In this document: positions 1 to 9,341 of the stretch, piece after piece
How positions within the stretch are numbered: the stretch's first letter is position 1
Layout: the number at the start of each line of letters is the position of its first letter
NCBI GenBank assembly: GCA_019429255.1
Contig: JAHYIY010000010.1
Location: forward strand, 36,591 to 100,590
Direction of reading: 5' to 3'
Length of the DNA: 64,000 nt
From: Desulfuromonadales bacterium
GTDB taxonomy: Bacteria; Desulfobacterota; Desulfuromonadia; Desulfuromonadales; Geopsychrobacteraceae
Translations under genes and position numbers: made by a program
Notes under the pieces: generated by a model
Told to the model about the DNA's origin: nothing
The model's database searches: none
What the model saw: the letters and a program-made list of their open reading frames with translations, nothing else

Positions 1-1220
1 AAAGGGATAAGATCCTTGAGGAGTTGGCGCAGGTTCTGGCGCAGATTGACCGGCTTAAAGAAATCCTCGCCAGCGAAGTTGAAATTCTCAACATCATTAA
101 GCAGGAGCTGCTTGAAGTTAGAGAAAAATTTGCCAACGCCAGACGTACCGAAATCATCGATCGTACCGCTGATCTGACCCTGGAAGATATGATTGTTGAA
201 GAAGACATGGTGGTAACCGTTACCCATAGTGGCTATATCAAGCGCAATGCGGTTTCCCTCTATCGGGCGCAGCGACGGGGCGGCAAGGGGCGCAGCGGTA
301 TGCGCACCAAGGACGAAGATTTTGTCGAGAATCTTTTCATCGCTTCAACCCATTCCTATATTCTGATTTTTACCAACCTCGGCAAGCTGTATTGGCTGAA
401 GGTTCATGAGGTACCACAGGGCGGCATGGCCTCGCGCGGCAAGGCAATTGTCAACCTGCTTGAACTGGCGCCGGATGAAAAGGTCACGACCATTCTGCCG
501 GTGAAAAAGTTCGAGGAAGGGCGCTACATTGTTACTGCTACTGCTCGTGGAATTATCAAAAAAACCGACCTGATGGCTTATTCCCATCCACGCAGCGGTG
601 GTATTATTGCCCTGACCATCGATGAGGGGGATAGCCTGATCGAGGCACGCCTGACCGACGGCAACCGCGATCTTATTCTCGCCAGCAGCAACGGCAAATC
701 GATCCGCTTCCCGGAAACCAATATCCGCTCCATGGGGCGGACAGCACGTGGCGTACGCGGCATTACTCTGGATCCGGATGATGAAGTTGTCGGATTGCAA
801 TCGGTAACCGACAGCACCGCCATGGCACTGGTAACGATTACCGAGAATGGTTACGGAAAGCGAACCGATATTGCCGAATATCGTGTACAAAGTCGTGGAG
901 GCAAAGGGATTATTACCATCAAAACCAGCCGGCGTAATGGCCGGGTCGTGGCAATCAGGATGGTAGACGAAGATTCCGATCTGATGTTTATCACCAATCG
1001 CGGAAAAATGCTGCGCACCAATGTGCGCAATATCCGCTCCATCGGCCGCAATACGCAAGGGGTGCGGATGATGGTCCTCGAGGCGGATGAACTTATTGTT
1101 TCTGTGGCAATGCTGGCGGAAAAGGATTCAGTCGATGAGTCTGGAGAAATTGAAGAAGCAATTGAGGCAGGACTTGAAGCAGGACCTGAAGCCCCGGAAG
1201 GCGACGAAGAGCAGGAATAA
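1..1220 (+). CDS. gyrA: DNA gyrase subunit A, C-terminal part (cut by left edge)
   Basis: Supercoiling subunit that cuts and rejoins DNA together with GyrB. The reading frame is already open at the first complete codon (position 3) with no credible start, so the catalytic N-terminal half lies outside the window. What remains is the end of the coiled-coil tower and the DNA-wrapping beta-pinwheel. The GyrA box QRRGGKG lies about 85 residues into the visible part, followed by the repeated blade pattern (GIIKKTDL, GKSIRFPE, GYGKRTDI, GKMLRTNV). The tail is very acidic (many Glu after the last blade), as in other gyrases where it tunes supercoiling. The last 86 nt overlap the next gene in another frame. 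Confidence 0.97.
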   Translation, partial: RDKILEELAQVLAQIDRLKEILASEVEILNIIKQELLEVREKFANARRTEIIDRTADLTLEDMIVEEDMVVTVTHSGYIKRNAVSLYRAQRRGGKGRSGMRTKDEDFVENLFIASTHSYILIFTNLGKLYWLKVHEVPQGGMASRGKAIVNLLELAPDEKVTTILPVKKFEEGRYIVTATARGIIKKTDLMAYSHPRSGGIIALTIDEGDSLIEARLTDGNRDLILASSNGKSIRFPETNIRSMGRTARGVRGITLDPDDEVVGLQSVTDSTAMALVTITENGYGKRTDIAEYRVQSRGGKGIITIKTSRRNGRVVAIRMVDEDSDLMFITNRGKMLRTNVRNIRSIGRNTQGVRMMVLEADELIVSVAMLAEKDSVDESGEIEEAIEAGLEAGPEAPEGDEEQE

Positions 1221-2031
1221 TCTATTCAAGCTATCGATATTGTTCATGATTGTGTTGTTGGTCGGGGCCATCGGCTACGTAAAATGGCAAGGCTATCTTT
1301 TTTCCGAACCACAACGTCTATTGACCAGAGGAGTGAAGCAGGAAAGCCTGGGGCGTTCGACAGAAGCTCTGGCCAGGTATCGACAGATTATCACGCAATA
1401 TCCACAGGAGTCTGTTGCCCCCGAGGCACTCTATCGTATGGCGCGGCTTTGGCATTTTGATCTGCAGAATCCACAACAGGCTTTACTGAAATACCTGCAG
1501 TTGGAGCGTGACTACACCGATAGCAGCCATATTCAGCAGGCCCGCGAAGCCGCCGCTCGTATCGTTAAAATTGATCTGGGAGACGATATCCAGGCGATTG
1601 GCTATTATCAACGCCTGCTTGACAATAGGCAGGGGACTCTCGATCAATATCTGTACGAGATTGCTGACAGCTACTTTCGCCTGGAAAACTATCCGCAGGC
1701 GCGGATTGAACTGGAGAATCTGCTGTCAACATATCCCGACAGTTCCTTGATTCCAGAGGCTCTTCATCGCAAAGCCACGATTCTGGTGCTTGAAAACCGC
1801 ACGGACGAAGCTTATCAGGATTGGCGTCAGTTGGTTGAGGATTTTCCCGACAGTGGTTATGCCGGAAGGGCACGTTTTAATCTGGCCTCAATGCTGGAGG
1901 AAAAGGGGGAACTGGAATCGGCACTGGCGGAGTACCGCAGTTTGGAAAATTATCCACGACCATTGTTGCTGGAACAGAAAATCGATCATTTAACACGACG
2001 CATCCAAAACAGAAATGAGGGGTTGGAATGA
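1135..2031 (+). CDS. Membrane-anchored TPR protein
   Basis: About 298 residues. A basic cytoplasmic N-terminus (many Lys/Arg in the first 28 residues) is followed by one membrane segment at about residues 29–48, then tetratricopeptide-like helices to the end (patterns such as ALARYRQIITQYPQESVAPEALYRMARL). This resembles outer-membrane-assembly or Tol-system TPR proteins that gather partner proteins, but no specific family is recognised. The chosen ATG has AAAAGGA 7–8 nt upstream, although it lies inside gyrA. An upstream TTG at 1087 is in frame but has no ribosome site. The gene overlaps gpsA by ATGA, so the two are probably translated together. Confidence 0.75.
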   Translation: MSLEKLKKQLRQDLKQDLKPRKATKSRNNLFKLSILFMIVLLVGAIGYVKWQGYLFSEPQRLLTRGVKQESLGRSTEALARYRQIITQYPQESVAPEALYRMARLWHFDLQNPQQALLKYLQLERDYTDSSHIQQAREAAARIVKIDLGDDIQAIGYYQRLLDNRQGTLDQYLYEIADSYFRLENYPQARIELENLLSTYPDSSLIPEALHRKATILVLENRTDEAYQDWRQLVEDFPDSGYAGRARFNLASMLEEKGELESALAEYRSLENYPRPLLLEQKIDHLTRRIQNRNEGLE

Positions 2032-3035
2032 ATACCAGAATAGCAGTAGTTGGCGCAGGCAGCTGGGGCACAACCCTTGCAAATCTACTGGCGGAAAAGA
2101 ATCTGTCCGTTACCCTTTGGTGTTTTGAAAAAGACCTGGCGCAGCGAATGCAGACAACCAGGATAAACGACCTCTATCTCCCAGGCATTTCCCTGTCGCA
2201 CAACCTGAAGATAACCGATGATCTTGGCGAAGCCGTCAGTGAAGCCTCTTTTGTTATCTATGTCACGCCGTCACAGGTGTCGCGCCAGGTACTGCGTCAG
2301 TCACTACCAGCCTTAAGGGCTGATGCTGTTATCGTCTCCGCTTCGAAGGGGATAGAAAACGACAGTTTGCAGCTGCTTTCCCAGGTGTTTGACAATGAAC
2401 TTCCCACAGGGTTGAAGCGGTCCGTGGTTTTTCTCTCCGGGCCTTCTTTTGCCCGCGAGGTCAGTCAGCATATGCCGACCGCAGTGGTTGCTGCCGGTTA
2501 TGAACCAGCGGCTGCTGAGGCTGTGCAACAGCTCTTCAGTACCCCGGTATTTCGGGTCTATACCCACCACGACATTGTCGGGGTTGAGCTGGGCGGCGCT
2601 ATGAAAAACGTTATTGCCCTGGCGGCCGGGGTCGCCGATGGTTTAGGTTTTGGGTACAATACTCGCGCCGCCCTGATTACCCGGGGGCTGGCGGAAATGA
2701 CACGCATGGGGGTCAAGCTTGGGGCCGACCCGACAACCTTTGCCGGTCTGGCTGGTATGGGGGATCTGGTGCTGACCTGTACCGGCGACTTATCGCGGAA
2801 TCGCAGTGTTGGTATAGAGCTAGGCAAGGGGCGCTCCCTCGAAGAGATTCTGGCGGGAATGAACATGGTCGCAGAGGGTGTTAAAACCACCCTATCAGCC
2901 TATCAATTGGCACAAAAACTGGGGGTGGATGTTCCCATTATCGAACAAACCTACTTGATCCTTTATCAGGATAAAGATCCGCGTCAGGCGGTAACTGATT
3001 TGATGTTGCGCGACCTCAAAGCGGAAAAAATTTAA
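2028..3035 (+). CDS. gpsA: Glycerol-3-phosphate dehydrogenase [NAD(P)+]
   Basis: Reduces dihydroxyacetone phosphate to sn-glycerol 3-phosphate, the entry step of phospholipid synthesis; cytosolic. 335 residues, the normal family length. The N-terminal Rossmann motif [12 protein letters not shown] is at residues 7–18. The catalytic lysine lies in [13 protein letters not shown] near residue 190, and the C-terminal substrate domain carries the [18 protein letters not shown] block typical of GpsA. The start overlaps the TPR gene by four bases and has GAGGGGTTGGA before it. Confidence 0.97.
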   Translation: MNTRIAVVGAGSWGTTLANLLAEKNLSVTLWCFEKDLAQRMQTTRINDLYLPGISLSHNLKITDDLGEAVSEASFVIYVTPSQVSRQVLRQSLPALRADAVIVSASKGIENDSLQLLSQVFDNELPTGLKRSVVFLSGPSFAREVSQHMPTAVVAAGYEPAAAEAVQQLFSTPVFRVYTHHDIVGVELGGAMKNVIALAAGVADGLGFGYNTRAALITRGLAEMTRMGVKLGADPTTFAGLAGMGDLVLTCTGDLSRNRSVGIELGKGRSLEEILAGMNMVAEGVKTTLSAYQLAQKLGVDVPIIEQTYLILYQDKDPRQAVTDLMLRDLKAEKI

Positions 3036-3066
3036 ACTGATACGGATTACAGACAAAGGAGCACCC

Positions 3067-3636
3067 ATGAGGATTCTGATAACATTTATACTGCTGATGT
3101 GGTTTGCAAGCGGCAGCCTGTTTGCTGCTACCCTGGTTGAGATGAAAACCAGCCACGGAGCAATTCAGATTGAACTGTATCCAGAGCAGGCCCCAAAAAC
3201 AGTAGAAAACTTTCTTCATTACGTCGATCAGGGATTCTATGATGGAACGGTTTTTCATCGTGTCATTAAAGGATTCATGATTCAGGGGGGCGGCTTTGAC
3301 GAGCAAGACCGCCAAAAGGAAACTGCAGCGCCGATCCGTAATGAAGCCGGCAACGGACTGAAAAACCGCGCTGGTAGCTTGGCAATGGCACGCACCAGCC
3401 AGGTTGATAGCGCCACCAGTCAGTTTTTTATCAACCTGACTGACAACGACTTTCTTAACCATCGTGGCAGAACCCCTAACGTTTTTGGCTATGCGGTTTT
3501 TGGCCAGGTGGTTGGGGGGATGGATGTAGTTGAAACAATCGGTAAACAAAAGACTTACAACCGCAATAACCTCTTTCAGGATTATCCCGAACGTCAGATA
3601 ATCATTGAAAGTATTCGTAGAATTGATACATTGTAG
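3067..3636 (+). CDS. Periplasmic peptidyl-prolyl cis-trans isomerase, cyclophilin type
   Basis: Speeds proline isomerisation in exported proteins. 189 residues: a signal peptide (residues 1–21, hydrophobic, ending SLFAA) and one cyclophilin domain. The active-site block [15 protein letters not shown] is near residue 60 and SQFFINL near 118, both in family consensus. AAAGGAG stands 5–6 nt before the ATG. It follows gpsA by 31 nt and probably shares its transcript. The family split between PpiA and PpiB is not resolved here; the signal peptide favours the exported PpiA type. Confidence 0.93.
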   Translation: MRILITFILLMWFASGSLFAATLVEMKTSHGAIQIELYPEQAPKTVENFLHYVDQGFYDGTVFHRVIKGFMIQGGGFDEQDRQKETAAPIRNEAGNGLKNRAGSLAMARTSQVDSATSQFFINLTDNDFLNHRGRTPNVFGYAVFGQVVGGMDVVETIGKQKTYNRNNLFQDYPERQIIIESIRRIDTL

Positions 3637-3664
3637 CGTATTCGGTTGTTTTTGCAGACCAATC

Positions 3665-3821
3665 TTGATGCCCGCGCATAAAGCATCAGGATGGATGGCT
3701 CAGCTCAAAGCGCCACATGCAAGGCGCGCCATGGTTGAATAATGAGGCGTACTAACCTCCGTCGAAGCAGTGAGACGATGGCGGCAACACAGCAGTTGGT
3801 GCGTTTTTACGACGCCATCAA
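3665..3821 (+). repeat. 157-bp dispersed repeat element, copy A
   Basis: Fills most of the gap between the cyclophilin gene and the next gene. It matches the reverse complement of 24227–24383 over its full length, and both copies are exactly 157 bp, begin TTGATG and end CATCAA. The best conserved core is GTCGAAGCAGTGAG followed by CGATGGCGGCAAC. It contains no open reading frame of note. It may be a non-autonomous mobile element. No target duplication is visible. Confidence 0.8.
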
Positions 3822-3860
3822 TCTTGGCGGCTAACCGGCGACCCAGAGAAAGGCGGATAG

Positions 3861-4604
3861 ATGGCACGATTTCGGGTCATGAGCTACGATCTCAATCATG
3901 CCCACAGCCGTTCCGGTGAACTGTGTCAGAAGCTTTGCGCCCAGATTATTCGCCAGCAGGGTGCCGATCTGGTAATGCTGCAACGCATCGGGCCGCCATT
4001 GGGAGAAACATCCCTACAGTGGTTGGCAGAGCAAGTCGGGTTGCCGGCTTATGGATCCGATAGCGAAGGCAACTGTGCCTTTTTATCTCGTTACCCACTG
4101 CATAACCTACAAACCATCCCTTTAGGTTATGGTGACCACAGCCTCAGAGCCGATTTTGATCCAGCCGCCGAGCGCGTTCATCTCGTTAATCTGACCTTAA
4201 GCTGGCAGCCGCGCAAGCGCCTTAAGCAAGTCATCCGACTTCTTGGCGAGCAGGTGCTTGGCGGTCGCAGTTTTCCCTGTGCAACAATTATCGCCGGAGA
4301 CTTTGGCCTTCCTCTGTGGGGCTGTGGACAAGTTGCTTTTAATCCACAACTGGTGCGTGCGAACTATCCCCTGTGGCGGGCAAATTACCCGGCAGTTTTT
4401 CCTCTGTGGGGACGGGGTCGCGTCTATTTTCAGGGCCCTATTACTGCTTTAAGTGGTCAGATAATCACCAGTAAAGAAGCAAAAAGAACGCTAATTCAGC
4501 TGCCTATGGTTCTAGATGTAGAAACCCGTGATACCCGCAGTACTCTGCGCATCAAAGATCAGGTAACACTTAACCATAAACACCCAAAGCCTGTCTGTGG
4601 ATAA
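3861..4604 (+). CDS. Degenerate endonuclease/exonuclease/phosphatase-fold protein
   Basis: 247 residues that follow the EEP fold at low similarity: MARFRVMSYDLNHA (usual strand 1), GADLVMLQRIG, LSRYPLHN, VHLVNLTL and IIAGDFG occur in family order. The residues that make EEP enzymes work are altered: the metal-binding Glu after LQ is Arg, the His of the usual NTHL is lost, GDFN is GDFG, and there is no C-terminal SDH motif. It may be a non-catalytic relative or a decaying gene. The start is ATG after GAAAGGCGGATAG. The stretch 4313–4604 carries several DnaA-box-like words. Confidence 0.5.
   Translation: MARFRVMSYDLNHAHSRSGELCQKLCAQIIRQQGADLVMLQRIGPPLGETSLQWLAEQVGLPAYGSDSEGNCAFLSRYPLHNLQTIPLGYGDHSLRADFDPAAERVHLVNLTLSWQPRKRLKQVIRLLGEQVLGGRSFPCATIIAGDFGLPLWGCGQVAFNPQLVRANYPLWRANYPAVFPLWGRGRVYFQGPITALSGQIITSKEAKRTLIQLPMVLDVETRDTRSTLRIKDQVTLNHKHPKPVCG
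4322..4604. other. Cluster of DnaA-box-like sequences
   Basis: TGTGGACAA at 4322–4331, AATCCACAA at about 4341–4349 and TGTGGATAA at 4596–4604. The last is the exact complement of the consensus TTATCCACA. Further CTGTGG words lie between them, and GAAATGTGGAAAAGTGG follows at 4610–4627. The words lie in and just after the EEP-like gene, about 3 kb from gyrA. They could bind DnaA or be chance, since the sequence overlaps coding DNA. Confidence 0.3.
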
Positions 4605-4649
4605 GTTGATGAAATGTGGAAAAGTGGTTTGTGCTGAGAAATACCGGGT

Positions 4650-5291
4650 ATGAAGAGCCGCGAAAAAGCATTGCAACTGCTCAAATTTCTTGAGCAGGTT
4701 TACCCTGACGCCCATTGTGCACTGAATTACCGATCTCCATGGGAGCTCCTGGTGGCCACCATTCTCTCAGCCCAGTGTACCGATGTACGGGTGAACCAGG
4801 TGACTGTTGAACTGTTCAGGGTTTTTCCCGATCCAGCCAGTTTAGCGTCGGCAGCACAGGAAAGGGTTGAGGAGGTGATTCGTTCAACTGGGTTTTTTCG
4901 CAACAAGGCTAAAAATCTGATCAACTGTGCGGCGCAGGTACTTGAAAGACATCAGGGCGAAGTGCCGCAAACCCTGAAAGAACTCGTTGCCCTTGCCGGG
5001 GTTGGGCGCAAAACGGCCAATGTTGTTCTAGGAAATGCCTTTGGCGTACCAGGTATGGTGGTTGATACCCATGTTAAGCGCCTGGCGCGTCGATTTGCCT
5101 GGACCAGATCTGATCACCCGGATCAAATAGAAAAAGACCTGTGTCGCTTGTTACCGTCATCCGAGTGGACCCAATGCGCCCATCTATTGATCTGGCATGG
5201 GCGGGCTTGTTGTAAGGCCCCTGTTCCCCACTGCAGTCGCTGTGTAATTGTTGCGCTTTGTCGACGAAAAGGGGTTGAACGGGCACATTAA
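4650..5291 (+). CDS. nth: Endonuclease III (DNA glycosylase/AP lyase)
   Basis: Base excision repair of oxidised pyrimidines. 213 residues, normal length. The helix-hairpin-helix LVALAGVGRKTANVVL contains the catalytic Lys, and the catalytic Asp follows in GMVVDTHVKRLARR. The [4Fe-4S] loop Cys-X6-Cys-X2-Cys-X5-Cys is at residues about 188–204. No strong ribosome site precedes the ATG, but the N-terminus (MKSREKALQLLKFLEQVYP) matches the family start. Confidence 0.96.
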   Translation: MKSREKALQLLKFLEQVYPDAHCALNYRSPWELLVATILSAQCTDVRVNQVTVELFRVFPDPASLASAAQERVEEVIRSTGFFRNKAKNLINCAAQVLERHQGEVPQTLKELVALAGVGRKTANVVLGNAFGVPGMVVDTHVKRLARRFAWTRSDHPDQIEKDLCRLLPSSEWTQCAHLLIWHGRACCKAPVPHCSRCVIVALCRRKGVERAH

Positions 5292-5341
5292 TCCAGGCGT
5301 GAATATGGGTAGATAATAGGTGAGATAAGTTGACATAAGAA

Positions 5342-5369
5342 AAGCCCCGCAAGAATTTGCGGGGCTTTC
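5342..5369. terminator. Bidirectional intrinsic terminator
   Basis: Near-perfect hairpin with arms AAAGCCCCGCAA and TTGCGGGGCTTT around a short loop. It lies between the converging nth and cold shock genes. The T-rich tail is better on the minus strand (CTTTTCTT), so it mainly serves the cold shock gene. Confidence 0.85.
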
Positions 5370-5428
5370 CGGTCTACCCTCAGAGGCGTCCATAACTACA
5401 GCGATTGCTGTAGAAAACAGTTGATAAT

Positions 5429-5629
5429 CTAGATTTTTACGACATTTGCTGATTGTGGGCCTTTTTCCCCCTGGATGACGTCAAAGCTTACACGATCTCC
5501 CTCAGCCAGGGATTTGAACCCCTCGGACTGGATAGCAGAAAAATGGACGAAGACATCAGGACCGTTGTCCTGCTCGATAAAACCAAAACCTTTAGAATCG
5601 TTGAACCACTTTACAGTACCTTCTGCCAT
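5429..5629 (-). CDS. Cold shock protein (CspA family)
   Basis: 66 residues, one cold shock domain, an RNA chaperone. RNP1 (KGFGFI) and RNP2 (VFVHFSAI) are intact. The ATG of [10 protein letters not shown] is preceded by AAGGAGTAAAAGC, which fixes this start. An upstream in-frame ATG at 5698 would add 23 unrelated residues and has no ribosome site. About 270 nt separate it from the divergent acnA, leaving room for the long structured leader usual in csp mRNAs, though no specific leader fold was verified. Confidence 0.95.
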   Translation of the reverse strand: MAEGTVKWFNDSKGFGFIEQDNGPDVFVHFSAIQSEGFKSLAEGDRVSFDVIQGEKGPQSANVVKI

Positions 5630-5862
5630 GCTTTTACTCCTTATACATTTTGTCGAGGGTAACCGATTACTACGTTTTGCTTCTAGCACAAGAAACAATG
5701 AAAAACAACGTTATTTTGCAAGGAAACCATGTTTTTGTAGCACTTTTTCAGGCAACGTTAGCGTTACAATGGTGGTTAACACCCATAGTGACATAATGAT
5801 TTTAGACAAATATGATGAGGCTGTGTTGGCAATTGTACGAAACACAGGGTAGACTCAAAAAT

Positions 5863-5886
5863 AACATAACAACATAACAACATAAG
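5863..5886 (+). repeat. Three tandem 8-bp units before acnA
   Basis: AACATAAC is repeated twice and followed by AACATAAG, which runs straight into the AAGGAGG ribosome site of acnA. A short tandem array here could change leader length by slippage; no effect is shown by the sequence. Confidence 0.7.
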
Positions 5887-5896
5887 GAGGTCGCCG

Positions 5897-8554
5897 ATGG
5901 CCGGCAATTCATTTGCGAGTGAAAAAAATCTGACGGTCAATGGTATCAATTACCGTTACCATAGCCTGAAATCAGCCTCGGCAACGGGACTGGGCAATAT
6001 TGATCGTCTTCCATTTACCATCAAAATTCTGCTGGAAAACCTGCTGCGCAAAGAAGATGGTCAATTGGTCCAGCGCCAGGATATCGAAGCTGTTGCCAGG
6101 TGGGGCACAAAAACCGCACAGGCCGGCGAAATTGCGTTCAGTCCGGCGCGGGTATTGATGCAGGATTTTACCGGTGTGCCGGCGATAGTTGATCTGGCGG
6201 CGATGCGCGACGCGGTGGCCAAACGAGGCGGGAACCCGGCAGCTATCAATCCTCAGATTCCCGTCGATCTGGTTATTGATCATTCGGTCATGGTCGATCA
6301 TTTCGGTAGTTCCGACGCTTACAAGGCGAATGTTGATCGTGAAATGGAACGCAACCGCGAGCGCTATACATTTTTGCGCTGGGGACAGAAAGCTTTCAAT
6401 AATTTTCGCGTGGTTCCACCAGGTACCGGAATCTGCCATCAGGTCAATCTTGAGTATCTGGCCCAGGGCGTGTGGAGCGACCAAGCTGACAGCGAAACCT
6501 GGGTTTATCCCGACACCCTGGTAGGTACCGACAGCCACACGACCATGATCAACGGCCTCGGCGTGCTGGGCTGGGGGGTCGGCGGCATTGAAGCTGAAGC
6601 GGCGATGCTGGGCCAACCCATCTCCATGCTGATTCCCGAGGTAGTGGGTTTTCGTCTGACCGGTAGCCTGCCCGAAGGGGTCACCGCCACCGATCTGGTT
6701 CTGACCGTGACCCAGATGTTGCGTCAACACGGTGTGGTCAGTAAGTTTGTCGAATTCTTTGGTGCCGGACTGTCGCAACTACCACTGGCGGACCGCGCTA
6801 CCATCGCCAATATGGCGCCGGAGTATGGAGCAACCTGCGGATTCTTCCCCATTGACCAGATAACCCTGAAATACCTGGCGTTGACCGGACGCAGTCAGCA
6901 GACCATTGATTTGGTCGAGGCTTACTGCAAGGAGCAGGGACTATGGCGTAGCGATGATCTGGCGGAGCCGGTTTATAGTGCTGTGCTGGAGCTTGATTTA
7001 AGCACGGTCAGACCCAGTCTGGCCGGACCGAAGCGCCCGCAGGACCGCGTCTTGTTGGAGCAGATGCGGACCTCGACACAGGAAGTTATCCCTGCACAGA
7101 ACCCCGATAAGGCTGTTCCCATTCCTGACAGCAAGGATCAACTGCACCACGGTGACGTGGTGATCGCGGCGATTACCTCCTGTACCAACACCTCCAATCC
7201 GGCAGTGATGATGGCCGCCGGGCTGCTGGCTAAAAAAGCCGTGGAAAAAGGACTGAACACCAGGTCCTGGGTTAAAACATCCCTGGCTCCCGGATCCAAG
7301 GTGGTTACCAGCTACCTGGCCAAGGCCGGCCTGCAGGACTTTCTTGACCAGCTAGGTTTTAATGTGGTCGGTTATGGCTGTACCACCTGTATCGGTAATT
7401 CCGGACCCTTAAGTGGACCGATCGCTGAAGCTATCGAAGCCGGTGATCTCACGGTCTGCTCGGTGTTATCGGGTAACCGCAACTTTGAGGGGCGTATCCA
7501 CGCCCAGACCAAAGCCAACTGGCTTGCCTCACCACCCTTGGTGGTTGCTTTTGCCCTGGCCGGTACCACCCGTATTGACCTGACCAACGAACCGATCGGT
7601 ACCGGCACCGACGGTCAACCGGTCTATCTGAAGGACATCTGGCCGAGTAACGCCGAGGTTGCCGAGATGGTGGCCCTGGTCAATGCGCAGATGTTTCTTA
7701 AGGAGTATGCCGAGGTTTTTGATGGCGATGAAAGCTGGCAGAACCTGCCGGTACCCGAAGGTTTGACCTATGCCTGGGATAAAGAATCAACCTATATCCG
7801 GCGCCCGATCTTTTTTGATTCCCTGGAAGTTGCACCTGGCTATCCGGGGATTAAAGACGCCAGACTGCTGGCTTTGCTCGGCGATACCATCACCACTGAT
7901 CATATTTCCCCGGCCGGAGCGATCAAGGCAAGTAGTCCGGCAGGGATCTATCTGCGTGAGCGCGGGGTTGACGAGGAGGAGTTCAATTCCTATGGTTCAC
8001 GTCGTGGCAATCCGGAACTGATGGTCCGTGGCACCTTTGCCAATATCCGCCTGCGCAATCGTATGATACCGGGTAGTGAAGGGGGCGTTACCAGGCACTA
8101 CCCTTCCGGTGATGATCTGAGTATTTATGATGCATCACAACGCTATATCGATGAATCGGTCCCGCTGATCGTGGTGGCAGGCAAGGAATACGGCACCGGT
8201 TCCAGTCGTGACTGGGCCGCTAAAGGGACTTTGATGCTTGGGATCAAAGCGGTATTAACCCAAAGCTACGAGCGTATTCATCGTTCCAACCTGGTCGGGA
8301 TGGGGGTCTTACCGCTCCAGTTTACCGGCAAAGACAGTGCTGAAAGTCTGGGGTTGGACGGTAGTGAAACCTTCAATCTGCCTGCCGGTCCAGTCCTGCA
8401 GGCAAAGCAGAAATTGCCGCTTGAGATTATCCGTGCCAACGGCCAGCGCCAGATCATCGAGGTGCTGTGCCGGATCGACACCGATCAGGAGGTGGCTTTC
8501 TTCAAAAGTGGCGGAATTCTTAACCACGTGTTGCTGGAACTGATGAAGAAGTAG
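5897..8554 (+). CDS. acnA: Aconitate hydratase (AcnA type)
   Basis: Citrate–isocitrate isomerase of the TCA cycle with a [4Fe-4S] cluster. 885 residues, typical of the AcnA/IRP1 branch. The cluster cysteines are in SCTNTSNPAVM (about residue 427) and GYGCTTCIGNSG (about 495–498). The swivel domain carries GKEYGTGSSRDWAAKG near residue 770. The ribosome site AAGGAGG is 6 nt before the ATG. It is a single gene with its own terminator. A complete TCA aconitase fits an acetate-oxidising respiratory lifestyle, which is inference. Confidence 0.97.
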   Translation: MAGNSFASEKNLTVNGINYRYHSLKSASATGLGNIDRLPFTIKILLENLLRKEDGQLVQRQDIEAVARWGTKTAQAGEIAFSPARVLMQDFTGVPAIVDLAAMRDAVAKRGGNPAAINPQIPVDLVIDHSVMVDHFGSSDAYKANVDREMERNRERYTFLRWGQKAFNNFRVVPPGTGICHQVNLEYLAQGVWSDQADSETWVYPDTLVGTDSHTTMINGLGVLGWGVGGIEAEAAMLGQPISMLIPEVVGFRLTGSLPEGVTATDLVLTVTQMLRQHGVVSKFVEFFGAGLSQLPLADRATIANMAPEYGATCGFFPIDQITLKYLALTGRSQQTIDLVEAYCKEQGLWRSDDLAEPVYSAVLELDLSTVRPSLAGPKRPQDRVLLEQMRTSTQEVIPAQNPDKAVPIPDSKDQLHHGDVVIAAITSCTNTSNPAVMMAAGLLAKKAVEKGLNTRSWVKTSLAPGSKVVTSYLAKAGLQDFLDQLGFNVVGYGCTTCIGNSGPLSGPIAEAIEAGDLTVCSVLSGNRNFEGRIHAQTKANWLASPPLVVAFALAGTTRIDLTNEPIGTGTDGQPVYLKDIWPSNAEVAEMVALVNAQMFLKEYAEVFDGDESWQNLPVPEGLTYAWDKESTYIRRPIFFDSLEVAPGYPGIKDARLLALLGDTITTDHISPAGAIKASSPAGIYLRERGVDEEEFNSYGSRRGNPELMVRGTFANIRLRNRMIPGSEGGVTRHYPSGDDLSIYDASQRYIDESVPLIVVAGKEYGTGSSRDWAAKGTLMLGIKAVLTQSYERIHRSNLVGMGVLPLQFTGKDSAESLGLDGSETFNLPAGPVLQAKQKLPLEIIRANGQRQIIEVLCRIDTDQEVAFFKSGGILNHVLLELMKK

Positions 8555-8584
8555 CGACATTTCAAGGCAGATCGATCATGACAG

Positions 8585-8620
8585 CGCCGGTGGAGAAAAC
8601 CAACTCCATCGGCGTTTTTT
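8585..8620 (+). terminator. Intrinsic terminator of acnA
   Basis: Arms CGCCGGTGGAG and CTCCATCGGCG (10 of 11 pairs) are followed by six T. It lies 30 nt after the acnA stop and just before the converging trmO end. Confidence 0.88.
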
Positions 8621-8633
8621 GTGGGTCAACTAT

Positions 8634-9341
8634 TCAATCAATCTCAATGTCGCTGATAATAACTTGCGTGCCGGCAACCTGCCAGCGGATATTGAAGCGG
8701 TCAAGACGACAGCCGTATGAGCGCTGATCGTCTCCTTGGTGGCGATAAGCCGGACGTGGATCGAGGGACAGGGTTTCGCGGATCAGGGTTTCCAGTTCCG
8801 GCGCCTGAACAGAAAAATCGATCAGTTTGCGCCGGGCCTGATCACTGAAGCTGACCTCCAGGCAGGATTGTGGCTCGCTGCCGGCAAAGCCGCCCTGCGC
8901 ATTCGGAAGGCTGTCGGCATAGGGGATATAGGGCTTGATATCAATGATCGGCGTTGCATCGATCAGGTCTGCTCCCTGCACCTCCAGCGTCAATGCGCCA
9001 GGCTTGTTGTGAATGTCAAGCAATGTAACGGCGGACAGGCCGATGGGGTTGGGGCGAAAGGGGGAACGCGAGGCAAAGACCCCAACGCGGCGGTTGCCGC
9101 CCAGCCGGGGCGGTCGCACCGTCGGGCTCCACCCCTGATCAAGATGCTGGTGAAAAACAAAAAGTAGCCAGAGATGACTGAAGCCATCAAGACCACGAAC
9201 AGCTTCGGCGGAGCTGTATTCGGGCAGAAACTTGACGGTGGCCCTGATCGACGGTGCCAGACCTGCCTGGCGCGGGGTTGCGAACTTTTCCCTGAACGGC
9301 GAGTGGATGATGGCAATGGGGGACAGCTGCAGCTTATTCAT
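8634..9341 (-). CDS. trmO: tRNA (N6-threonylcarbamoyladenosine37-N6)-methyltransferase
   Basis: SAM-dependent methylation of t6A37 in tRNA (YaeB/TsaA family). 235 residues. Family blocks: IAIIHSPFREKFATPRQ near the N-terminus, LDGFSHLWLLFVFH, the GVFASRSPFRPNPIGLS signature and DIKPYIPYAD. The C-terminal extension (DPRPAYRHQ) is the usual TsaA_C piece. The start overlaps the stop of the upstream transporter gene (TAATG arrangement), so the two are translationally coupled. Confidence 0.95.
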   Translation of the reverse strand: MNKLQLSPIAIIHSPFREKFATPRQAGLAPSIRATVKFLPEYSSAEAVRGLDGFSHLWLLFVFHQHLDQGWSPTVRPPRLGGNRRVGVFASRSPFRPNPIGLSAVTLLDIHNKPGALTLEVQGADLIDATPIIDIKPYIPYADSLPNAQGGFAGSEPQSCLEVSFSDQARRKLIDFSVQAPELETLIRETLSLDPRPAYRHQGDDQRSYGCRLDRFNIRWQVAGTQVIISDIEID

